Below, piece after piece: positions 47,389 through 64,000 of a stretch of DNA of 64,000 nt; position 1 is the stretch's first letter; every line of letters starts with the position of its first letter. The DNA comes from Hetaerina americana (taxonomy: Eukaryota; Arthropoda; Insecta; Odonata; Calopterygidae). The stretch covers positions 16,467,975 through 16,531,974 of the forward strand of contig JAKTNV010000011.1 in NCBI GenBank assembly GCA_022747635.1, written 5' to 3'. The position numbers and the translations under genes were made by a program. The notes below the pieces were generated by a model. It was given only the letters and a program-made list of their open reading frames with translations, had not been told where the DNA came from and did not search any database.

Positions 47389-47871
47389 GGTTTTCAAGCT
47401 TCCTCAGTCATAAAATGATCAATGGATATCTCAAGGGATGGTTGGAAGGAGAATGGAGGCAGTACGTGTCTCATACCCAAATTAACCTTTAATGGATGAG
47501 TGTAACATTAATCAGCATTTTATCTTCAAAAGCTTTCACGTCAAGATATTTATTGGATGCATACACAGATTGAAATAGGAGCATTCTTTGTTAAGACAAA
47601 CAAAATAATTGTATTTAAAACACTTTGTAAGTGAACTCCAAAAGTCTACCGACGTATAATGTGCATTTATTTCTTACACTTACATCCACAATTCAATTTA
47701 ATCAAACCGTGACATCAATTTATGTTTTAATTATGACGACTGGAATTACTAGCATAGCATGCAGTCAGAATTCCAATCATGAAAATGCCAACAGAAATAA
47801 GAGTGGCAATTACACTTGAAGAAATAGGCATAACACTTCACAAGTCAATTTTGGTGGAATACAGCTTGTGA

Positions 47872-47994
47872 TTTTACACCAAACCCTTTACGGGTGAAGA
47901 GGCTGAACATGTTTTCTACGAAATGGTGCAATGCTATGACCGTTTCTCGTTCTTCTACCACCCACATGACCACTGTAGACAACTAGTTTCCTGA
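47872..47994 (+). other. Orphan plus-strand open frame
   Basis: Forty codons reading FYTKPFTGEEAEHVFYEMVQ followed by CYDRFSFFYHPHDHCRQLVS end in TGA at 47992-47994. The residue content is protein-like, but a TGA precedes it directly and no splice acceptor lies between that stop and the frame. It may be a fragment of a dead gene or element. Confidence 0.25.
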
Positions 47995-48647
47995 ATAGCT
48001 AACGCAAAATTTTCCGAATTATCATCAGTCAAAATATAAAACTCAATCAGGCGAGTATTTTATAAAAATTTGAGGCCAAAATTGAAGTACTGAAAACTTT
48101 CCCACAACTGAAATAAGGCAACTTGTCTTTAACGGCAAACTAATGTCAAATTTATTTTAGAAACCACAGTCATATATCTTCATCAGAGAATATTACATTA
48201 TTTTCCAAGAACAAAACAGCAATGTAAGGTTGTGAAAGGGCAGGAAAAATTCACAGGTTAGTAAAAGAGGAAGATTGCGATGGATATATCGAATAACCCA
48301 AAATAAGATATCAACTGTACGTTAAATTCTTAAGCACATATTCTTCATACATATGCATGTATCAATAAATGTTTCTCAAAATCTGAAACAAATTATTTAA
48401 CATAATGAATACATCACAATATTTTCTGGTGAACCATGGATGGGAAACAAGTATGGACAACCTGGGTTCACTGCATTTCAATTGACGAACGAACCTTATG
48501 GTAATGAAATCTAATAACTGTGTACTCACAAGAACTCACAGAGTGTTTGGCCACGTTTTAATCAACCACTTTACATTATGAGGAGAACTATTCCCTTGCA
48601 GATTGAGGCCAAGAACATATTCAGACATTTTATTACCACTTATATTA

Positions 48648-49121
48648 TCAAGATGTTAGGTTAGTTCGGTTATTTAGTTCTTCCATAAGTTTCTTTTCAA
48701 CAGCTGGCAGTATCATTCTATCTTCAGAAACAAGGTTATAGCTCACAAATACTGGAATGGATAGTTTTTTCGACAATCTGAAACGAAAATAATTAAAAAT
48801 ATAATGATGAATACATAAACAGTTAAAATATATATTTTGTTCCAAAGCGATATACCTCCTTGCCATGTTAATTGATTCTGAAGAACCTAATAAAGGCGCT
48901 CCCGCCGGCAAGCTGTCGTACGACGTAGGAAACGCCACCGAAAGATCATTAAACATTGGGGACGAAGACGGCCCAATCCAAATGTATAAACTACGGTCCA
49001 TTTTCAAAAATTGAAAAGTGACCGAAGTTTCTATTATTTCACATGTCGTGTCTTCACAATGAAACGAAGATTCCACAAAGTTAGGGTTTTCAGAGGATTC
49101 CAGAGTACTTAGTCCCTCCAT
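48648..49121 (-). CDS. PSMG4: Proteasome assembly chaperone 4
   Basis: Two exons on the minus strand: 49121-48856 and 48777-48648, joined across a 78-base GT-AG intron (donor AGG AG|gtatat, acceptor cgtttcag). The product is 131 residues, close to the roughly 123 of the vertebrate protein. Family landmarks are SLYIWIGPS (residues 44-52), the LSVAF..SYDSLP..APLLG block (60-79), and IPVFVSYNL (96-104) near the C-terminus, followed by the usual acidic and basic helix. PSMG4 pairs with PSMG3 in the cytosol to help build the proteasome alpha-ring and base. The start is the first ATG in frame; the frame extends upstream only through a GTG. The intron happens to be open in frame, so an unspliced reading would insert 26 residues inside the conserved region. 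A minus-strand AATAAA lies 14-19 bases past the stop. Confidence 0.92.
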   Translation of the reverse strand: MEGLSTLESSENPNFVESSFHCEDTTCEIIETSVTFQFLKMDRSLYIWIGPSSSPMFNDLSVAFPTSYDSLPAGAPLLGSSESINMARRYIALEQNIYFNCLCIHHYIFNYFRFRLSKKLSIPVFVSYNLVSEDRMILPAVEKKLMEELNNRTNLTS

Positions 49122-50039
49122 TGCATCGAGGCTTATGATGTTCACTCAAATTCAAAAGGAATTCACTCGTTTGAACACAATTCAATCCATTTCAAAGGCT
49201 AGTAGTAGCAATAAAACTTCGCTTAATCCTTTCAGGATTTGCATAGAAATAGTATATGAGAAAACTGCTACAGAACACCAGAGATAAGTAAACAGTTAAG
49301 CTATCACGAAAACTTATAGACGCATGCTTGTTCATATCACGTCCGCTAGGAGGATCAAATTATCCCAAATATCTCACAAAGGATTTTTGAAGTTGACTGT
49401 TGGAGCAGTGAGCATAGAGGTGATAAATGAGAGATTACAATTTAGAGACGAACCAAATTCTCTAAAAATATTATTTAAAAACTCAAAAATATATTTTATT
49501 CTATTGATGGGAATCGTTTTATCACTGAAACCAGTAAGCTATTTCTTAAAGCGCCTGTGTCTTATGCCATATCTAACTTTTTAATATAATTTAATGGACC
49601 AACTTGACGATCTCGGCTTTCTTTTACTAGTGTCATTATTGCCACCTCTTGGAGGAAAGAGTGAACCATTTCTAAGTCATTTTCAAGTCGCGGGATTTTT
49701 GAATGGTTTTAAAGTTGATCTTTGGTTTTCGTCCATTAAAAATCATTTTTGACATGGAACAGGCATCCTAATGGATCATTATATGTGCATCCAGTTTCTC
49801 GAAGTGTAGATTTGATTTATGAAATCTGCTATATTTTAAGTTTATTGTTAAGCCTTCTGAATGTATAGGAAAAGGACAGAAGAGATTTAAGGTACCTAAT
49901 ACACTGAACATGACAACTTTACTCATTTTAAGCATAGTTCATAAAAATATTACTGAAAAACCATACTCAGTATTTTTGTTTATTATTAAATGTGTGTTTT
50001 TGATGGATAAAGACTATGCAATGATACATTTAGTTGTAT
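49122..50039. other. 5' flank of PSMG4 and AT-rich intergenic DNA
   Basis: The PSMG4 promoter should lie just right of 49121; no TATA box is obvious. No other gene or repeat is recognised. Confidence 0.4.
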
Positions 50040-50880
50040 CTCTTATAAAAACAACTGGATGATGGCACTATAATGGATCCCACTTCAATTATGCACATTT
50101 CCTCCTGTAGTAGTAGTTTTAGGGGTGGCGGCCAACAGCTGAGGTCATTTGTACCATCAGGGATGGACACGGAAAGACGAAGGGTGGAGAGAGACCCGGT
50201 GTTAGCATTGGCCTACTCTTAACGAAAGGCGCCAAGGGCTCCGCAGCTGAGAGTCCTATCCAGCGGATGGCGTACTCACTCAAAGAGCTCTCCACAAAGA
50301 ACCTCAAGTAGGGATTGCGATACCACTGGAAAATATCTGCCACCACTGGGATTCAAAAACGGGCCCTATAGGTTGGAAGCCAGTACGTAAGCCACCACAC
50401 CATCGAAATCCCCACATTTCCTCCCTCCAATTGTTCTAACCAACATGCCCATTCTTTTCCTATCCCTTCCTTGCTTTCTCCTCTCTATTACATTTCTCAA
50501 TATTCCATCAACAATGCTCGACACTCATCTTTCCTGCCTCCATTGAATATTTGCCAAAAATCTCCTTTCCCCCACCATGTCTAGCACTTCCACATTTGTT
50601 TTCCCTTCATCCATGCCACCTTTTCCATTCTTCTTCATATCCGCATTCAATAGCCGACCATCTCCACCAATCAATGACCATTTTTCAGTGCTATACAAAA
50701 CTATGCCCTATATCAAAATTTTCACAACTAATTTGTTAACCTTCTCACTCTAAGTGTCCCTGTCATTAACTCCCTCCTCCTTGTGAAAGCTTCTTTGCCT
50801 AGTGCAATTCTTCTTCATCTGAAGTCCCTACTGCTTTGATCATATTGGTCCAAAACACTTCTAAGAAAGGTAAACTTCAT
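50040..50880 (-). mobile_element. LINE fragment (family D), minus strand, interrupted by a SINE
   Basis: Sequence left of 50105 (ggatcccacttcaattatgc) and right of 50424 (ccaattgttctaaccaacatgc onward) together follow the order of the 51.1 kb LINE copy. The right part covers the reverse transcriptase C-terminal region in decayed form, ending near 50870 (ttggtccaaaacactt, as in the 51.63 kb segment). A family B SINE splits it. Confidence 0.65.
50106..50412 (-). repeat. SINE family B nested in a LINE, 12-bp target duplication
   Basis: On the minus strand it runs from a tRNA-like head (ggggatttcgatggtgtggtgg, box B cccgtttttgaatccc) through the common body (accggg..ctctccaccctt, atggtacaaatgacctcagc) to a (CTA)n tail at 50107-50115. 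cacatttcctcc occurs at 50094-50105 and again at 50413-50424, a clean target duplication inside LINE sequence. Confidence 0.9.
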
Positions 50881-51059
50881 GTATTATTAAACATGTGAAA
50901 AACCTGAGTATCAGCAAAACATGACAAACACATGAAATACAAATGCATATTCACAAAATATTTACAGGTCCAAAAAACTTTTCTCTCTCCAAATATTCTA
51001 CTAAAAAATAACAGCCTCCATATTTACAAGGTTATCCAAGTCAGCTGATGCATAAATTA

Positions 51060-52080
51060 TTATCAATAATCAATCAGGTAAGGTAGGTTTTGAAGGGACA
51101 GAAACTACAAAATGGCACAGCAACAATTGTATTGCTTCTTCTAATAAATTATGATCTGACATGTACACCACAATAAGCCCCTCTTCAATTCCGCTTACTT
51201 CCTTCCCGTCCAACATTCCTATCCTATTCCTACCACGTTTGCCCAACATTCTCCCCTCTACCACAGTCTTAAACATCCCATTGGTGATCAATATACAGGT
51301 ACTGTACCTGTACTTTGTGTCCATTTTTTCTGTCTCCTAAGGATTTCTCCCAGCAATCCCTTCGCCTCTACCACCATATCATAGCACCTCCTCATCTATT
51401 TTCCTTTCTCTCATCTTCACCTTCTCCAAACCCACATTTTAAAAGCCTCCAGTTTATGCCTTTCATCATGCTTCATTGACCATGTTTCCATGCCATATAT
51501 AACTGCACTCCATATTAAATTTTTCAAAAGCCTTTTCTTAACATCCTTACTAAAATTTCCTGTCATCAGGTTCCTGCTCCATGTGAAGGCTTCTTTGCCA
51601 TATGTCCCTATTATGTCAACAGTTTTGGTCCAAAACACAGCTGAGATAAGTAAACTGTTCCACCTGCTCTATTTTAATGTTTCACTTAGTTTTTCTCCTT
51701 CTATAAAACCACACAACTTTTGTTTTATTTAAATTTATTCTCATCTAATACCTTTCACACTGGCTTTCCAATGTACTAATCAGAGTTCGCAACCCCTTGC
51801 CTGACTGACAAACTGAAGATTGATCAACTGCAAACCTAACTGATTTTATGAATTGTCCGCTGACCTTCATCCCTATTTCCAGTTCTTCCAATACCTCTTT
51901 GACCATTTTCTCCATTTATACATTGAAAAGCACAGATCATTAAGGCTCACGTCTCACTCCTCTTCCTAACTCTTCCCATCCGGACTCTTCAAAAACCACT
52001 CACAGTTGGGCAGTCTGAGACATGTTCAGGTTGCAGATAAGTCTGCTATTCCTCCAATATACTCCTATTATCTACATATA
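51060..52080 (-). mobile_element. LINE 3' region (family D), best-preserved copy
   Basis: Minus-strand frames encode the end of a non-LTR reverse transcriptase. The order is a GMKVSGQFIKSVRFAVDQSS block (degenerate F-ADD region, about 51800-51860), a LESQCERY block (about 51750-51770), and KEAFTWSRNLMTG then KKRLLKNLIWSAVIYGMETW then HKLEAFKMWVWRR (51600-51417). It closes with EGRMLGKRGRNRIGMLDG (about 51283-51230) and a 3' terminus at about 51070 (ggtaaggtaggttttgaagg). Frameshifts and stops are present. The family is a non-LTR element with a GKRGRGR-type tail; the clade is not fixed. Confidence 0.75.
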
Positions 52081-52349
52081 GATATTTTATGGTTGTGTGA
52101 GGTGAGATAGGTTAACAGAGATACCAGGAGTGATTGTTATAGAGTAATGTAAAGTGGAAGGGAGCTAGTGAGGGGTGGCAATAATATTGAACAAAAAGGT
52201 AAAGAGTTGAGCACAGAGCTAGAAACTGATAGAATATTATTAGTAGACGTAAAAGATAATGAATCTGGTCATTGTAGACAACCTTCCCATGTAACTACAT
52301 AAAATTTTAGAAACACATGGGAGGAAGAGTTATTATGGACTAATTCATA

Positions 52350-53270
52350 GCATACACTATGCGTGGAAGACTTAGTCAGATCAGTGTTAGTTCTTATTCC
52401 AAAAAAGGTAAAGACTATATTATCTGAGGACTACAAAACAACAAGTTTGATTTCCCAAGCAGCTAAAGTGGTTCCTAGGATCATCAACAAAAGGATAGAG
52501 AGTAGGAAAATGATTACTTAGGGGATGATCAGTTTGGGGTTAGGAAGGGGAAAGGCACGCATGATGCCATTGCAGTAGTGAGATCACTATTAGAGAGGAA
52601 CAAAATACAATCAGGGTGCATTTGCCTATTATGTAAAATTCAAAAATGCATTAATTAAGTGGATTGGGAAAAACTAATTAATATTTTGCAGAAAATTGGA
52701 GGAAAAGGAGACTTAACCACAATCTGAATGTCTCAGATTGCTCAGGTGCGAGTGGGGTATATATAGTCCTGATGCCTGCACTGTTAAGAAAAGGAGTAAG
52801 ACAGAGTTGTCCATTATTAACTCTGCTGTTCAACGCATGTGCGGAGGAAATGGTTTAAGGGTCATGGGAGACTGGAGGTATGAATGATGCTGGGGGACAT
52901 TTTTTAAAATCAGCTAGGCTTGCAGATCTTTAGTTCATCAGTCAGGCAAGGGGTTGCGAATTCCGCTGAGTGCATTGAAAAGTCCGTGTGATAGTCAGTG
53001 TATGGGATGAGAATAAATGCAAATAAGATAAGTTTATGCTGTTTTCTAGGGAGAGAAATGTTAAAGAGGCATATGGGCCAGTCAGCCTAGGGGTTGCAAG
53101 TAGAGCTGAACTCAATAGAAAGTCGGTGCAATGGGAATGTGATGAAAACTTTTATTAACAATTGACCTATGAGTATCTTGGAGGTGTTTTGGATCAAAGT
53201 GTCCAATGTAGTCGGGAAATCAGAAGAAAAATTGTCTCAGGCAAAGGAACTTTCACGAGGAGGGTAATTG
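52350..53270 (+). mobile_element. LINE reverse transcriptase core, plus strand, decayed
   Basis: Conserved blocks appear in order: VLIPKKVKTILSEDYKTTSL (about 52390-52448), then AAKVVPRIINKRIESRK, then DQFGVRKGKGTHDAIAVVRS (about 52528-52587). Next come RKGVRQSCPLLTLLFNACAEE (about 52790-52850, the SP.LFN region), a degenerate RLADL at about 52917-52931, and YEYLGGVLDQSVQCSREIRR near 53165-53230. Stops and indels are frequent. Its downstream part corresponds to the region where the minus-strand copy at 51.06-52.08 kb is preserved, so the two lie head to head. Confidence 0.75.
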
Positions 53271-53991
53271 AAGAGGAGGAGACGTGGCACAGTTTGTTCG
53301 TCTGGTTTGCTATCCTTCAACCTATCTGGCTTATTCTTAACTAACTTAGGAGAAATTATTACTTATCTCGCTAGTAAAGCCTTAAGGGTCAACGGAACGC
53401 ATAAGCCCTTCCACTGCGATTACGACGAAATCCATGGGAAGGGGTTCAATATTAATTACACAAAAAATCAGAGATATAAAATTTAATTATACAATCAGTC
53501 TGGCTCACTCTGTAAAATCATTATCAGTCGTATTTTCCCGGAAATTTAATTTCGTATCGTTGTTTAAATTTGCAGCCAGAATGCATTTTATGCACTCATG
53601 AGGACACAAAAAACTTTTGAATACGTATCACGAAAATCTAAAGCATCGTCCATCATTTAAACAGTTTAGTCTGTGTCTTTATATGCAACAAGAGCAAGTT
53701 TCTCAGCTTTTCCATGCTGGTTTAACTGTATCAATACTTAATACATACAATTAATACTAGCCACACAGATAAATAAAACTTTCCGCTGACTTTACTACGT
53801 TGGTAGTACTGATCCCCAAATACAGACTGTTGCGTGCGTTCGTAGACGTTAGGGTCAAATTGGCGGGACTGGGAAGTTTTAATTGACGTCGCGCCGGTGG
53901 AACATTTACTCATTGTCCCATTGTATCCTCGTTCTCTGCTACATTGTCGTGACCAGCGTACTAACGCCATTGCAATTCTTTCTGCTGCACG
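53271..53991 (+). promoter_or_regulatory. 5' flank and probable promoter of the PTGR1-like gene
   Basis: This stretch contains no gene or recognised repeat and lies directly upstream of the start codon. Positions 53800-53990 are more GC-rich with several CG dinucleotides (gcgtgcgttcgtagacg, gacgtcgcgccgg), as in a TATA-less housekeeping promoter. The transcription start is not determined. Confidence 0.4.
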
Positions 53992-62920
<8,929 letters not shown>

Positions 62921-63032
62921 AATCTCCGTTGGAACTACCGTGAAATTTTCCACCTGTCAGCTCTACCACATGCCATTTTATAATTTTTAACCAATGTCAC
63001 CTATATAATACTCAAAATATATTTTTGTCTCA

Positions 63033-63042
63033 AATAAATAAA
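63033..63042 (+). promoter_or_regulatory. Poly(A) signal of the PTGR1-like gene
   Basis: Two overlapping AATAAA hexamers start at 63033 and 63037, about 113-122 bases after the stop codon. This is a normal distance for a short 3' untranslated region. Confidence 0.75.
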
Positions 63043-63804
63043 ATAAGCAAAATATGATTGTTCTTTTCTTAAAATTATTCAAAAGTCGGCGGTTCCTTAT
63101 TTCTTGAACAAGTCGTAGGACGGGTGTGAAAATTAGTTCAATTATGAAGTAAGGCAAATGTATTGTCCTGCAGTAAATCGTAAGCTGATAGAACTGGTGA
63201 AGCTAATTGATTAAACAATAAGCTTATTTCAAGCGTCCGTTACAACTGTTGAAATAAATGCAATGTTTCATGGACATATCCTAATGCTATAAAACCCGGA
63301 GTGGTGTGGCTATTGATTTAGTTTTAGAAAACTGGATGAAATAATTCCAGCTGTACAGAGGTTCTTCCATTACTGCATATGCATTTTTAAGAGTACACTC
63401 TTTAAATTTACGTCATGAAACGACAATATAAATGACTACTCCGGTGTACAAATTAGTTTTCGTCTGCATCACGAATTCTGATAGTCGTTTGTTATTGTGC
63501 AAATGAGAGTTTGGTTAGGGGATTTGGAGGGAATAGGAAATTGATTTATTTTATACTTATGCGCTTTATATTGTGCATTGCTTTGCAAAAATATGTTATT
63601 TTAATGTTCCAAGATACCTGCAAAGGATCGATAGGGGATGAATGCTTTTAATCATTTTCTATAGTCGGTTCCATCGGCCAATCTTTCTTATGGGACTCAC
63701 TTTCGTGGAATACTATTTATCGACTAATAAACGGACCAATTAAGTTGTTGTAAATGCATCTCCAAATAGCACGCGGTAGTGTTAGAGGATAATTTCTCTT
63801 CGAA
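63043..63804 (+). promoter_or_regulatory. Intergenic region and probable GTF2E1 promoter
   Basis: About 760 bases separate the PTGR1-like poly(A) signal from the GTF2E1 start codon. No repeat or further gene is seen. No TATA box at a standard distance was identified. Confidence 0.4.
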
Positions 63805-63925
63805 ATGGATGATAGGGTTTTGACAGAAGTCCCCAGCAGTTTGAAACAACTAGCAAGGCTTGTTGTGAGAGGGTTTTACAACACTGAAGATGCTCTCATA
63901 GTAGATATGCTCGTGAGAAATCCTT
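63805..63925 (+). CDS. GTF2E1: Transcription initiation factor IIE subunit alpha, first coding exon (partial)
   Basis: The ATG at 63805 (cgaaATGG context) opens [20 protein letters not shown] and continues through [19 protein letters not shown], ending with one base at the donor CCTT|gtaagt (GT at 63926-63927). It matches the start of TFIIE alpha, whose N-terminus reads LTEVP..LK.LA..V.RGFY...ALALD.L.RNP before the winged-helix domain. TFIIE alpha recruits and regulates TFIIH at RNA polymerase II promoters in the nucleus. The remaining exons lie beyond 64000. Forty codons are visible and the split codon is expected to give Cys, as in the family. Confidence 0.88.
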
Positions 63926-64000
63926 GTAAGTAAATGCTATGTTCTCATGCGGTAAGTGGTAATTTTACGTAGAATGGAACTAATAAGCTAAAATTGCCAT

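Noticed and set aside
53731..53970. Minus-strand frame opposite the PTGR1-like promoter, possible divergent gene
   Set aside because: No homology, no splice sites and Arg/Ser/Gln-rich noise from the CG-rich promoter region.

Overview
The window is animal nuclear DNA, most likely from an insect; the order cannot be fixed from the sequence. The evidence is protein-coding genes split by GT-AG introns, long AT-rich intergenic stretches, many tRNA-derived SINEs, decayed LINE and gypsy-type elements, and a mariner element. There are no operons, Shine-Dalgarno sites or CRISPR arrays. Almost all of the open frames below 32 kb and in the repeat fields are chance frames.

Layout: 1-32.3 kb holds no gene I can support. 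It is AT-rich intergenic DNA with islands of strand-biased GC-rich sequence (about 2.0-3.8, 6.8-7.1, 8.9-9.5, 13.0-13.4, 22.6-23.1 and 27.5-28.6 kb), scattered SINE and LINE fragments and a (TA)27 microsatellite. At 32.36-33.36 kb lies an intronless main coding exon for a secreted Pro/Ala/Tyr-rich protein of 331 residues. From 35.3 to 47.4 kb the minus strand shows several short blocks with good splice signals and partly matching phases. They look like exons of one or more unrecognised genes, embedded in LINE, gypsy and SINE debris. The proteasome assembly chaperone 4 gene (PSMG4, two exons, minus strand) is at 48.65-49.12 kb. Between 50.0 and 53.3 kb two LINE copies of one family lie in opposite orientations, with a SINE nested in a neighbouring LINE piece.

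From 53.99 to 62.92 kb there is a complete nine-exon prostaglandin reductase 1-type NADPH oxidoreductase gene (PTGR1-like, 335 residues), whose phases agree at every junction. Its introns carry four SINEs and a deleted mariner element with perfect 33-bp terminal inverted repeats. At the right edge the first coding exon of the TFIIE alpha subunit gene (GTF2E1/TfIIEalpha) starts at 63.805 kb and continues beyond the window.

The three recognised genes have unrelated housekeeping roles (proteasome base assembly, enone/aldehyde reduction, transcription initiation), so their proximity implies no shared pathway. The most notable items are the hidden minus-strand exons, the fold-back tRNA-derived element family, a SINE family with intact target-site duplications, and the young-looking deleted mariner.
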